From NCBI GenBank assembly GCA_003194435.1, contig PQXC01000009.1:18296-82295 (forward strand): a DNA stretch of 64,000 nt. The letters are read 5' to 3'. Under the pieces are notes generated by a model. That model was given only the letters and a program-made list of their open reading frames with translations, made no database searches and was not told the origin of the DNA. This document shows positions 52,455 to 64,000 of the stretch, in pieces. Position numbers and translations under genes: made by a program. The first letter of the stretch is position 1; every line of letters begins with the position of its first letter. Source of the DNA: Candidatus Methanophagaceae archaeon (GTDB taxonomy: Archaea; Halobacteriota; Syntropharchaeia; Alkanophagales; Methanospirareceae).

Positions 52455-52663
52455 CTCTTTATAATATCACCCCCTAAGGTCTTTTACGATTTAGAGCAAT
52501 GGAGTACAGGTTTGGCACTCCATTATTTCTCTAATTGGTTAATACGCCTTTTGTAAGTACCGGCGCATGCTAAAAAAGTTGCAATTATGAGCAATTTTGG
52601 CGATGATTCTTATCATTAAGTTTCATGAATCCAGAAAGAAGAATGAAAGTGTGAGGGGAAAGG

Positions 52664-52701
52664 GGGCATAAGCCAGATAACCCTCGTGACTGGTTTTGCC
52701 C
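52664..52701. repeat. Two-part stem-loop downstream of argD
   Basis: GGGCA pairs with TGCCC and, inside a small internal loop, CCAG pairs with CTGG around ATAACCCTCGTGA. It lies 29 bases beyond the argD stop, so on the minus strand it may be a 3' end or processing structure. Confidence 0.35.
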
Positions 52702-52729
52702 ACATGTCACCAGGCGAAATGGCGTTCCT

Positions 52730-53941
52730 TTAACTACTGATAATCTCTTCCAGTACTGCAATCACACGCGACAGTTCATCCTTGGTTATCACAAGTGGCG
52801 GTACAAGTCTTATCACCCTATCCGAAGTGCAATTTATCAATACCCCGCGATTCAGCGCCTTATCCACGATATCCGCACATGCTTCTCGCAGTTCTATCCC
52901 TATCATCAGCCCCTTCCCTCTCACATCCTTCACTATCGGTCTAGAATCCAGCCCATCTTCGTGTACGCGATTCATGAAATAAGCACCAAGCTCTTCTGAC
53001 CGCTCCACCAGCCTCTCCGATTCTATCACACCGATAGATGCGAGTGCGGCACTGCAAGCCAGTGGATTACCCCCGAATGTAGATGCATGCTCACCTGCTC
53101 CAAATTCTATACCCGACTTCGCAAGCATTGCCCCTATCGGGAAGCCAGCGCCCAGCGCCTTTGCAATCGTCATTATATCCGGCTCCACAGCCTCATAATC
53201 CTTGCAGAACCATCGCCCCGTACGCCCAAAACCCGTCTGTATCTCATCCAGAATCAATAACACACCCTTATCTGTGCAGATATCTCTCACCTCTGTTAAA
53301 TACCCCTCTGAGGGCACTATCACACCGGTCTCACCCTGAACAGGCTCCAGAATGACCGCAGCGGTATCATCATCTATCGCAGCCCTTATCGCCTCTGCGT
53401 CATTATATCTGACAAATTTCACATGCTTCAGTAGTAATTGCTCAAATGCGCTCCTGAACTTATGCCCCGATGTTACACTCAGTGCGCCGATGGTTCTGCC
53501 GTGAAAACCACCTTCCGCAGCTATGAAACCGCTCTTACCGGTCGTCTTAGCTGCGAGCTTCAATGCCGCCTCCACACTCTCCGCACCGGAATTGCAGAAG
53601 AAGACCTTGTCCATGCCCGTTATCTGGACTAACTTCTCCGCAAGTTCCACCTGCGGCTCCGTATAGTAAAGGTTGGAGACGTGCATGAGTCTATCCACCT
53701 GCTCTTTTAGCGCTTCCACAACCGCAGGATGGCAATAACCAACCGCATTCACCGCTATACCACCAACGCAATCTATATACTCATTACCGAGCAGGTCCTT
53801 TAATCGCGCACCTTTACCCTCGCTTATCACGATTCGCGGTCTCCGATAAGTCTGCATGATGTATCTCTTCTCTTTATCAAAGACCGCTTCCACTTCATGT
53901 TCCTGTCTGGAGTAGGAGTGCATGGTTAGATTCAACCTCAA
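52730..53941 (-). CDS. argD: Acetylornithine aminotransferase family (ArgD)
   Basis: This 403-aa class III PLP aminotransferase swaps the amino group between N-acetylornithine and 2-oxoglutarate in arginine synthesis. The substrate/PLP region is HPAVVEAL, FFCNSGAESVEAALK and GFHGRTIGALS. The PLP Asp-Gln region is LILDEIQTGFGRTG and the catalytic Lys is in TIAKALGAGFPIGA. Its ATG overlaps the LeuA stop (ATGA), so the two are translationally coupled. It could also act on lysine or LysW intermediates, but argF in the window favours arginine. Confidence 0.92.
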   Translation of the reverse strand: MRLNLTMHSYSRQEHEVEAVFDKEKRYIMQTYRRPRIVISEGKGARLKDLLGNEYIDCVGGIAVNAVGYCHPAVVEALKEQVDRLMHVSNLYYTEPQVELAEKLVQITGMDKVFFCNSGAESVEAALKLAAKTTGKSGFIAAEGGFHGRTIGALSVTSGHKFRSAFEQLLLKHVKFVRYNDAEAIRAAIDDDTAAVILEPVQGETGVIVPSEGYLTEVRDICTDKGVLLILDEIQTGFGRTGRWFCKDYEAVEPDIMTIAKALGAGFPIGAMLAKSGIEFGAGEHASTFGGNPLACSAALASIGVIESERLVERSEELGAYFMNRVHEDGLDSRPIVKDVRGKGLMIGIELREACADIVDKALNRGVLINCTSDRVIRLVPPLVITKDELSRVIAVLEEIISS

Positions 53942-55449
53942 CCCTGCATCAGTCTATTTACCGCATTGATGAACGCCTCAACGGACGCCATCACGATGTC
54001 CCCGCGGACACCACGCGCGGTCACCACCCTGTCACCCCTCTGTACACCGACAATCACCTCAGCAAGAGCATCAGAGCCACCGGTTATCGCTTCTATCCTG
54101 AAATCCTTTAACTGGAGGTCACCGCCTATCTCTCCCTTTATTATATCCTGAATTGCTTTTATCGCGGCATCCACAGGTCCTATACCCATTTGCGCACTCT
54201 TGCATTCTCTACCCTTAACAATAGCCTTCAGAGAAGCCGTTGGTATCAAATTGTTACCGGTCATTACCGATAGCTCCTTCAATACCACCGCTCGCTCGTG
54301 CTTCGCAACCTCCCCGGTAACCACCTCTGCAATTGAATACAGGTCATCGTCGGTGACCTTCTTACCACTTGCACTGAGCTCCTTTACACGCTCCAGTATC
54401 TCCTCCACCTGCTCGCGCGATGCAGACATACCTATCTCCGACAATTTCTTCTCTATCGAGTGTCGTCCGGTATGGGTCCCCAGCACAATGCGCCTCCTGT
54501 GCCCTACCATCTCAGGTGTCATTATCCCTGGCTCGAATGTATTACTCCGCTTTATCACGCCATGTGCATGTATCCCGGATTCATGAGAAAATGCATTCTC
54601 GCCCACTACCGGCTGCGTAACCGGAATTTGAACACCTGAGAAGCGCTCAACCAGCTTCGCAGTCTCAAATAGGTACTCAGTCTTTATCCTCGTCCTCAAC
54701 CCGTATATCGCATTCAGACCCATCACGGTCTCCGCAAGGTCTGCATTGCCCGCTCGTTCTCCCAGACCATTCACCGATACCTGGACCTGGGAGGCACCCG
54801 CCTTCACCGCCGCCAGGCTATTCGCAACTGCCAGCCCGAAGTCATTGTGACAATGTATGCTTATCGGGACTTTCACCACTTTGTATATCTCACTCACGAG
54901 TTCATACATCCTGAATGGCTCGCTTACACCCACAGTATCGGGTACATTTATGATGTCTGCACCCGCTTCTTCCGCAATCCGGTAGAGTTCCCGAAGGAAT
55001 CGCAATTCCGTCCGTGTCGCATCCATCGCCGAGAACATGCACTGGAAACCATGACTCTTCACATACTCCGTCATCTCACGGGTCTGCTCCTTCACCGCAT
55101 CTTCACTCATACCCGTTGTATGCTCACGCTGTATCTCCGAGCTGGGCACGAATATATGTATCATATCAACATCACAGTCAATACAGGCGTCAATGTCCGA
55201 TGTCAGGAGTCGTGCAAGACCACATATCCGCGCAGAGAGGCCCAGATGCGAGATGCTTTTCACTGCTTCTTTGTCCTTCTTTGAACTGATGGGGAAGCCT
55301 GCTTCTATCACATCCACACCCAACTTATCGAGCTGTCTCGCTATCGCCTCCTTCTGCTCCTTCGTAAATGATATACCCGGCGTCTGTTCGCCATCCCTCA
55401 ATGTTGTATCAAAGACTTCCACTATCCTATCCCTATCCTTCTGTTGCAT
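53938..55449 (-). CDS. leuA: 2-Isopropylmalate/(R)-citramalate synthase family (LeuA/CimA)
   Basis: This 503-aa enzyme condenses acetyl-CoA with a 2-oxo acid. The HMGL-like TIM barrel shows the metal/substrate site [16 protein letters not shown] and later [18 protein letters not shown] and [12 protein letters not shown]. The C-terminal LeuA allosteric domain (about 385-500) suggests feedback control. Sequence alone does not separate isopropylmalate from citramalate synthase; the leuB gene in the window fits either. ArgD follows by a 4-bp overlap. Confidence 0.9.
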   Translation of the reverse strand: MQQKDRDRIVEVFDTTLRDGEQTPGISFTKEQKEAIARQLDKLGVDVIEAGFPISSKKDKEAVKSISHLGLSARICGLARLLTSDIDACIDCDVDMIHIFVPSSEIQREHTTGMSEDAVKEQTREMTEYVKSHGFQCMFSAMDATRTELRFLRELYRIAEEAGADIINVPDTVGVSEPFRMYELVSEIYKVVKVPISIHCHNDFGLAVANSLAAVKAGASQVQVSVNGLGERAGNADLAETVMGLNAIYGLRTRIKTEYLFETAKLVERFSGVQIPVTQPVVGENAFSHESGIHAHGVIKRSNTFEPGIMTPEMVGHRRRIVLGTHTGRHSIEKKLSEIGMSASREQVEEILERVKELSASGKKVTDDDLYSIAEVVTGEVAKHERAVVLKELSVMTGNNLIPTASLKAIVKGRECKSAQMGIGPVDAAIKAIQDIIKGEIGGDLQLKDFRIEAITGGSDALAEVIVGVQRGDRVVTARGVRGDIVMASVEAFINAVNRLMQG

Positions 55450-55545
55450 CTCTCATTCATTCCTATTAAAATAGTAAGAAACCCATTAATCTTTTATTTG
55501 TTACTGTAAATCTTCTATTCTACGGATACAGTCAGAGATATAGAG

Positions 55546-56622
55546 ATGGGGGAGAAGATAAAAGTAGGGGTATTGGGCGCTACGGGGAGCGTAGGGCAGA
55601 GGTTTGTCCAGCTTCTGGATGGGCATCCCTGGTTCGAGCTCGGTGCACTATTTGCTTCTGAACGTAGTGCGGGTAAGAGATACCGCGATGCAGCGAAGTG
55701 GTTCCTCCCATATCCGATGCCAGAGGAAGCTGCGGAGATGGTCGTTCGGTCAACAGAGGATGTGGGCGTGGATGGGACGGAGGATGAAGAGCTTACAATT
55801 CTATTCTCCGCACTGCCCGGCTCGGTAGCGAAGGAAGTGGAGAGGAGATGCGCTCAGGCGGGCTATTGCGTGGCGAGTAATGTATCGGTGCATCGAATGG
55901 AGAAAGACGTGCCACTGGTCATTCCCGAAGTGAATGCGGACCATCTGGCATTAATCAATGAACAGAGGTCAAATCGTAACTGGCGAGGGTTTATTGTTAC
56001 CAACCCTAACTGCTCCACCATCGTACTGGCATTGAGTTTGAAGCCTCTGATGCAGTTCGGCATCACCGAGGTGCGGGTTGCCACGATGCAGGCGGTATCG
56101 GGTGCCGGCTATGCTGGTGTGCCCTCAATGGCGATACTGGATAACGTGATACCTTACATAGAGCGAGAAGAGGATAAGATGGAGAGTGAACCACTCAAGA
56201 TACTTGGTACGCTGGAAGGTTCGAGAATAAGGAATGCATCATTCACCGTTTGCGCTTCCTGTCATCGTGTTCCTGTGATGGATGGACACACGGAGGCAGT
56301 CTGGGTGAAGTTTGAGGACGAAATAAGCGAAATGGAAGTGAAAGAGGCTTTTGAGAACTTCAACACAGATGTAGATATAGAGACCCCTTTTGCACCACAG
56401 AAGCCAATAATACTGCGTGAAGAGCGCGATAGACCGCAACCGAAGTTAGATCGCGATGCGGGCAGGGGGATGAGTGTATCTGTGGGTCGAATAAGACCCG
56501 GGAGGATGAAGAACGAGATAAAATACATCGCTCTCGGTCATAATACGATAAGGGGCGCAGCAGGTGCATCTATATTGAATGCGGAAGTGATGGTGAAGCG
56601 GGGCTATATATCACGCACTTAA
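55546..56622 (+). CDS. asd: Aspartate-semialdehyde dehydrogenase
   Basis: This 358-aa NADP enzyme turns aspartyl phosphate into aspartate semialdehyde. The Rossmann start is GVLGATGSVGQRFV, the catalytic Cys is in NPNCSTI, and the substrate/His region is CASCHRVPVMDGHTEAV. It feeds lysine, threonine and methionine and, in this organism, the DUF39 homocysteine enzyme. The end is 46 bp from the convergent cytochrome gene. Confidence 0.95.
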   Translation: MGEKIKVGVLGATGSVGQRFVQLLDGHPWFELGALFASERSAGKRYRDAAKWFLPYPMPEEAAEMVVRSTEDVGVDGTEDEELTILFSALPGSVAKEVERRCAQAGYCVASNVSVHRMEKDVPLVIPEVNADHLALINEQRSNRNWRGFIVTNPNCSTIVLALSLKPLMQFGITEVRVATMQAVSGAGYAGVPSMAILDNVIPYIEREEDKMESEPLKILGTLEGSRIRNASFTVCASCHRVPVMDGHTEAVWVKFEDEISEMEVKEAFENFNTDVDIETPFAPQKPIILREERDRPQPKLDRDAGRGMSVSVGRIRPGRMKNEIKYIALGHNTIRGAAGASILNAEVMVKRGYISRT

Positions 56623-56667
56623 TCTCCCCGGCGTGACGTGTCTTACGATGCCTCACCACTCCATGTC

Positions 56668-57981
56668 TCATGTATTGGTAGCATACCCGGAAGGTTCTGA
56701 CTCTATATTGACCACGGCATTACCATACTTATGACAGCTGGAACATTGTCCTCCTCCACCATCAGGATGCACAGCCGCTTCATGACAGCCCATGCAAATA
56801 TCACCGTTGAAAGTTCTTGCGTAATTTGATGCAACTTCGTCCACAAAATCTGGTGTCGTTCCACTATGCCCCTTTTTCTCGTCACCGCCACCGCCACCGT
56901 CGCCTCCCGGGCCATCAGGGTTATCAATCACTTCCTTCGTCCTTCCACTCCCATGGCAGGATGCACATGTTAGAGCTTCAGCACAGTGAACCTCTGTAGA
57001 ATTCGTGTCTTCTGTCACATTCCCGAGGTCGTAAGTGGCGTTTTCGGAAGAATGCTCACTCGCATATTTGTTCACATTATGACATCGGAAGCAATAGCTG
57101 TTGTTAACCCATTCTGTTCTGTTCGCATCCGGAATGTAATGGTACCTGTAATGACCCCAGGGATTGTCAGTATCCCAATTCTTGCTGCTTCCTGTACTAT
57201 CAATTTCTATCGGCGCATGTGTCAGATAGTTCTCATTTGAAGGATTGGAAGTGCCATTAACAAGCGCATCATATATGTTCTTATGGCATTTCGTGCATTT
57301 TATATCAGAAAGTTTGAGGAACTCATGCTTTGCACCCGATTTGTTCCACTGGATATCATAATTTCGTGTACCGTTAAAAGAGAAACTGCTGATGTTCCAG
57401 TTTGAAATGTTATAATCAATATTATAGAAGTATGAATATGATATCTTGCATGAATAGTTCGTATGACATACCAGACATGCTTCGTTCTCTCCAATGCTCG
57501 TGTTCGATGCATTCGCCTTTAGAACAAGCGTTTTATGTGCAGAATAGTTGCTTCCATAGTGTTCGCCCTCGCCAAATGCCCTTGCAGGGGGTGCATGAAC
57601 TGAACTCCCGGTTTTGTTCACTATCCACACTCCAGTTCCTCCGTGACAATCCAGGCAGCGGGGTGTATAAGCAGCATGAGCTTCTTTGCCCGGTGTTGGA
57701 CCTGACCCATCTCCGCCTCCATCTCCTCTTGCAAATGTGATGTCCGTAGTACCGTTGAACCTGTGGCATGCTTCGCAGCTCAGGTCTGCATGAATCATGG
57801 AGTGATTCAACTCATTCGCAATGTGATGATGGCAAGCAACACAATCAATCTGATTTCCTTCACCAGAGATATTTGTGAAACTGTGTTGCCCCGCGAAGAG
57901 CGATATGACATCAGTGCTTGCGAAGAATGTGAGTGATGCCACACCGAAGAACAATATTAGAATCATAATCCTCTTTCTCAT
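56668..57981 (-). CDS. Nine-haem c-type cytochrome
   Basis: This 437-aa exported protein has an N-terminal membrane/signal segment (MILILFFGVASLTFF). It has nine CxxCH sites: CVACH, CEACH, CLDCH, CLVCH, CTKCH, CFRCH, CASCH, CMGCH and CSSCH. Many N-x-S/T sites indicate a glycosylated extracellular protein. Gly-rich low-complexity loops (GGGDGSGPTP, PGGDGGGGGD) separate haem groups. No C-terminal anchor is seen. It shares the start pattern L-F-x-G-Q-H...GNQxxCxxCH with the upstream cytochrome, so the two are paralogues. It likely moves electrons outside the cell. Confidence 0.92.
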   Translation of the reverse strand: MRKRIMILILFFGVASLTFFASTDVISLFAGQHSFTNISGEGNQIDCVACHHHIANELNHSMIHADLSCEACHRFNGTTDITFARGDGGGDGSGPTPGKEAHAAYTPRCLDCHGGTGVWIVNKTGSSVHAPPARAFGEGEHYGSNYSAHKTLVLKANASNTSIGENEACLVCHTNYSCKISYSYFYNIDYNISNWNISSFSFNGTRNYDIQWNKSGAKHEFLKLSDIKCTKCHKNIYDALVNGTSNPSNENYLTHAPIEIDSTGSSKNWDTDNPWGHYRYHYIPDANRTEWVNNSYCFRCHNVNKYASEHSSENATYDLGNVTEDTNSTEVHCAEALTCASCHGSGRTKEVIDNPDGPGGDGGGGGDEKKGHSGTTPDFVDEVASNYARTFNGDICMGCHEAAVHPDGGGGQCSSCHKYGNAVVNIESEPSGYATNT

Positions 57982-58787
57982 CCTTCTTTCACCTCCTTAT
58001 ATGTTATATAGCCGTCTGGCGAGATGTTCACTACATTCCAGTATGAAGCAGACAGATTATAAGAGTCATTCACAGAAATCATCAGGCTTGAAGTGACATT
58101 GAAGTTCGATTCCACCCGTATCTTCGTGTGGCACCCAATACACGCTTCATTCGCATCTTCCATGTCTGGATTGCTTATAGCATTCATCACGAACGTTTTG
58201 TGCGCCGCGTGGCTTCCTGTGTCTGTTGCATTGGTTGTGAGGCTAAAGCCACCTGCCGGTGGAATATAATATACATCTCCAGTGTGAGCATTTCCATGGC
58301 ATCGCCTGCAATCCTCGTCATTTGTATATCTACCCTCATGAGGTGGAGGCGAGTCCGCATGATGACACCACCCCCAGCAGCCACCGGTCGCAAAATTAGT
58401 ATGCTTCACGCCAGATTTATCTCCGCTGTGGCAATACATGCAGGGGATAGTGGAAGCGGCGTGCGACTCTACGCCCGGCTGAGAGCCTGTGCCATCCCCG
58501 GACGCGTAAGTGTAACTTTCAAATGTCGTATTCCTATGCTGAACGGGTGGTAATCGGTGGCAATAGCTGCATTTTAGCCGCCCGAAGCCGGTCTCCCCTG
58601 TGTGTGGTCCCGCAAGAGCATTCATCTCTTCCGCAACGTCCGCATGACACTTCTCACATGGCACCTGATTACCACCCGCTGTGAGGTTATACCAGCAATG
58701 CTGCCCGCTGAAGAGCGATAAAGTAACCGGCAGTACAAATATAGAGATTGCAAGAAGTGCAATTGCCAGTATGATCATTCGCTTCAT
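57978..58787 (-). CDS. Multihaem c-type cytochrome (five CxxCH plus one CX3CH)
   Basis: This 269-aa exported protein has a signal segment (IILAIALLAISIFVLPV). Haem sites are CEKCH, CSYCH, CMYCH, CRRCH and CIGCH. The sequence CWGWCHH is a CX3CH motif that may hold a sixth haem, and it is unusual. The N-terminal block LFSGQHCWYNLTAGGNQVPCEKCH parallels the next cytochrome. Its stop overlaps that gene's start by 4 bp, and it begins 1 bp after the signal peptidase stop, so all three form one operon. Confidence 0.9.
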   Translation of the reverse strand: MKRMIILAIALLAISIFVLPVTLSLFSGQHCWYNLTAGGNQVPCEKCHADVAEEMNALAGPHTGETGFGRLKCSYCHRLPPVQHRNTTFESYTYASGDGTGSQPGVESHAASTIPCMYCHSGDKSGVKHTNFATGGCWGWCHHADSPPPHEGRYTNDEDCRRCHGNAHTGDVYYIPPAGGFSLTTNATDTGSHAAHKTFVMNAISNPDMEDANEACIGCHTKIRVESNFNVTSSLMISVNDSYNLSASYWNVVNISPDGYITYKEVKEG

Positions 58788-58788
58788 C

Positions 58789-59517
58789 TTAGCTCCTCCC
58801 CTCTATCACCGTCAGCAACAAATATCCAAGGATTGATATTATGCACAGGGCGTATCCATACATCCTTATCGCCAGGAATACATTCTTTATGAACATATAT
58901 TCGGAGCCATACCTACCAACCCCCATCTCTTTCGGGTCCAGAATGAAATAATTGCCAATCGCTTTCAATACAATTGGTCTTCCATGTATCTGTACCGCTT
59001 CACCCAGAATCTCTTGCTTCGGTACCAGCCAGGGGTCAGCAAATGCACGTGCATCACCCTTGGTCCTTACTCCTCCATTCGTCACCGCAACCACACGGTG
59101 CGTGATGGGCAGCATGCTCGCGCTGTTCTCCAGCATTATTATGTCCCCTACTCGGGGATCAACGTGTATTCGCTGCATGAGTATCAGGTCGCCTCGCTCG
59201 AAAGTGGGGCTCATACTGTCCGAAGTCACCACCGCAAAGAATACAATTTTGAACAGGAGCATAACGATGATGATGGTGAGTATGGAGAGCACAAGGGAAG
59301 AGCCGAAGAGAGAGGGCTTATGCATGCCAGATACGGCTTCATACTCGTACATCCGCTCTTTTAGACGCTTATTACGACTGTATCGCTCATATAATCCTTT
59401 AAAGAAGTGAAATATATGAATGGGTACCGCAAATCTCTTTGCAAACGTTAAGTAAATGATATAGTATATTACAATGGCAATTGCACTGGCTATAATAGCT
59501 GATATTACCCATCCCAT
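58789..59517 (-). CDS. Signal peptidase I (S26B, archaeal/ER type)
   Basis: This 242-aa membrane serine protease has the nucleophile Ser in VTSDSMSPTFERGD. The His that replaces the bacterial Lys is in LPITHRVVAV, and the Asp is in RTKGDARAFADP. It has one or two N-terminal transmembrane helices (about 5-27 and 73-98) and one near the C-terminus (about 215-237). It leads the cytochrome operon with a 1-bp gap, suggesting it is dedicated to their maturation or export. Confidence 0.9.
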   Translation of the reverse strand: MGWVISAIIASAIAIVIYYIIYLTFAKRFAVPIHIFHFFKGLYERYSRNKRLKERMYEYEAVSGMHKPSLFGSSLVLSILTIIIVMLLFKIVFFAVVTSDSMSPTFERGDLILMQRIHVDPRVGDIIMLENSASMLPITHRVVAVTNGGVRTKGDARAFADPWLVPKQEILGEAVQIHGRPIVLKAIGNYFILDPKEMGVGRYGSEYMFIKNVFLAIRMYGYALCIISILGYLLLTVIEGRS

Positions 59518-59611
59518 ATCCCATTGGACACTTTTGTTTTCTTATATAAGATATTCAAACTTATAAATTTTTTTCCATCTGAATCTGAATGAACATCTGA
59601 ACTAACTAAAA

Positions 59612-62753
<3,142 letters not shown>

Positions 62754-62769
62754 AATACAAGGAAAAAAT

Positions 62770-63162
62770 GAGCGGGTGGATGGTGGGGGGATCACATGCC
62801 CGGCAGTGCATTATCGCGTTGCGGATAGGTTCCAAATAGTCTAACCTCCTCTTCCACTCCTTTGGACTTTTCATATAAGAACTGAAAATTCTTTTATTAG
62901 CCTTAGCCTCGATAATCTTTCCATAATTATAAAAATAAAAATCAATAAAATACAATTCTGGCAGCTACCTTTATTCTTTTAACGGACTTTCTTGAACTCT
63001 TTCGCCGTATTTCTTTCTCACATCACTTGGAACGCCTTCCCACCATCATTCTTCCCCGTGCGCATCCCTTAACACTTCATGAATCAATTCTCTAAGGGTA
63101 TTTTCAAACCATTCTATCAATGCGTGATTTAGCAATACCGGGTTATTTGTTCTCCGTTTCAT
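62770..63162 (-). pseudogene. Decayed HEPN-domain (Swt1-like) gene
   Basis: On the minus strand one frame runs from ATG 63162 (MKRRTNNPVLLNHALIEW) through ELIHEVLRD, WWEGVPSDVRKKYGERV, YFIDFYFYNYGKIIEA and WKRRLDYLEPIRNAIMHCR. It is interrupted by three in-frame stops (TGA, TAA, TAG). The pattern WWxxGVPxxVR ... YxxF.DY.KII ... LxxIRNAIxH is that of the Swt1-type HEPN domain, with the RNxxxH motif of HEPN RNases. Its ATG overlaps the stop of the TPR gene (ATGA), so the two were once translated together. The end near 62770 is approximate. Confidence 0.72.
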
Positions 63163-64000
63163 AAACTTAATAGCTCCCTCATCTTTCTTTGAATCCTGAT
63201 ATCCAATCTTTCGCTTATTTCGTTCATTAATAACACCAATTCTGTATCTTCAATCTCTGCAGTTAAGGAGTTTAAAAATTCTTCAAAATGCTCGCCCTCA
63301 TCCTCATTGTATATCTCCTCTATTCGCTCTTTGGTAGCACGCATAAAAGAATCCTCTATGACTTTTATTCTTATCTCTTTATTCACATCGTCAGGCAAAT
63401 CAAATCTCAGCTTATAAAGTAAAAGTAGAGTTTCATAATCCTGTTTTTTACATGCCATTGCATTAAACAACCCCATAGCGAGTTTTTCTCTCACCTCTTT
63501 CTCCGGATGCTCTTCATGTAGCGCCTTCAGGTCTTTCAGGCAAGCCTCCATCTCTTCAAGCCTTTTTGCCCTCCCGTAATGATCCGCCGCATTAACCAAC
63601 CCCTTGGCGAGGTTTTCTCTTACCTCTTTTTCCGGATGCTTTATGTGGAGAGCCTTCAGGTCTTTCAGGCGAGTCTCCATCTCTTCAAGCCTTTTTGCCC
63701 TCCCGTAATCACTCGTTGCATTAAACAACCCCATAGCGAGGTTTTCTCTTACCTCTTTTTCCGGATGCTTTATGTGGAGAGCCTTCAGGTCTTTCAGGCG
63801 AGTCTCCATCTCTTCAAACCTTTTTGCCTCTCCGTAATACTTCGTTGCATTAACCAACCCACTGGCGAGGTTTTCTCTTACTTCTTTCTCCGGATGCTTT
63901 ATATGGAGAGCTCTCAGTTCTTTCAGGCAAGCCTCCATCTCATCGAACCTTTTTGCCTCTCCGCAATACTTCGTTGCATTAACCAACCCACTGGCGAGTT
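63159..64000 (-). CDS. TPR-type repeat protein, partial
   Basis: The frame is open to the right edge, so the true start lies outside; the ORF track start (63986) is an internal TTG. It has at least four 42-residue helical repeats of the form HPEKEVRENLA.GL.NAT.YYG.AKR.EEMET.LK.LKALHIK, as in TPR/Sel1-like superhelices. A non-repeat helical C-terminal domain follows (ending KMRELLSL). Such repeats bind partner proteins. It was coupled to the downstream HEPN gene (now decayed), so it may have been the sensor or partner in a HEPN-based defence or stress module. Confidence 0.8.
   Translation of the reverse strand, partial: LASGLVNATKYCGEAKRFDEMEACLKELRALHIKHPEKEVRENLASGLVNATKYYGEAKRFEEMETRLKDLKALHIKHPEKEVRENLAMGLFNATSDYGRAKRLEEMETRLKDLKALHIKHPEKEVRENLAKGLVNAADHYGRAKRLEEMEACLKDLKALHEEHPEKEVREKLAMGLFNAMACKKQDYETLLLLYKLRFDLPDDVNKEIRIKVIEDSFMRATKERIEEIYNEDEGEHFEEFLNSLTAEIEDTELVLLMNEISERLDIRIQRKMRELLSL
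63460..64000 (-). repeat. 126-bp tandem repeats in the TPR gene
   Basis: Each 126-bp unit encodes one 42-residue repeat. Units are highly alike at DNA level (for example TTTTGCCCTCCCGTAAT in two units), so recent duplication or gene conversion is likely. Confidence 0.85.

Overview
The window is archaeal chromosome. It carries archaeal RNA polymerase subunits (Rpo7/RpoE1, Spt4, RpoK, RpoN), eL18-uL13-uS9, PCNA, a Dpo4-type polymerase, archaeal-type GltX, TruD, an archaeal His-type signal peptidase, a type IV pilin with a class III signal peptide and PGF-CTERM-like surface proteins. Several genes have BRE/TATA promoters. A gyrB, a CO dehydrogenase/acetyl-CoA synthase beta subunit (CdhC), multiheme c-type cytochromes and a DUF3821 surface protein point to a methanogen-related euryarchaeon. 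An ANME-1/Methanophagales or Syntropharchaeales-like lineage fits best. That placement is inference from gene content; no 16S rRNA or mcr gene is present.

Layout. 1-10 kb: a papain-like secreted protease (cut by the left edge), HtpX-PspAB, DNA polymerase IV, TrpB2, the DUF39-CBS homocysteine-synthesis protein, a DUF47-PiT phosphate module, an XTP/dITP pyrophosphatase and PCNA. 10-19 kb: a class II aldolase divergent from argF, a stand-alone cdhC, the eL18-uL13-uS9-rpoN-tRNA-Pro-rpoK operon, a KaiC/GvpD-like ATPase with a prepilin peptidase, and two receiver-only response regulators. 18-27 kb: a winged-helix protein with a GT4/5 glycosyltransferase, PEP synthase, Rpo7-Spt4, an acylphosphatase fused to a heptapeptide-repeat domain (plus a decayed partial copy), and a large PGF-CTERM surface protein with three tandem promoter-like elements. 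27.8-37.8 kb: the most unusual locus, described below. 38-47 kb: a tetraheme lipoprotein, a secreted protein, an MBL hydrolase, a polyferredoxin, TruD, GatB, GltX and a NosD-like beta-helix surface protein. 47-56 kb: a P-type ATPase broken by a 0.42-kb tandem duplication, a UPF0282 MBL protein, a pilin, LeuA/CimA-ArgD and Asd. 56-64 kb: a signal peptidase I operon with two multiheme cytochromes, LeuB, GyrB, and a TPR-repeat gene coupled to a decayed HEPN (Swt1-like) gene.

Candidate undescribed system (27811-37831): two divergent operons 34 bp apart encode seven proteins that together span the envelope. They are a 908-aa tubulin/FtsZ-superfamily GTPase with an intact GGGTGSS loop, a coiled-coil insertion and an acidic Q/E-rich tail; a 302-aa protein that I read as a degenerate FtsZ-fold partner lacking that loop; two membrane-anchored cytoplasmic coiled-coil proteins; and three single-pass proteins with extracytoplasmic domains. 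The layout suggests a cytoskeletal filament tied through membrane adaptors to extracellular domains. Function is inferred only from domain architecture and gene order.

Within the window, Asd and the DUF39 protein link aspartate semialdehyde to homocysteine synthesis; LeuA/CimA and LeuB, and ArgD and ArgF, belong to the leucine/isoleucine and arginine pathways; the prepilin peptidase can serve the pilin; and the cytochromes and ferredoxin suggest an electron-transfer lifestyle.
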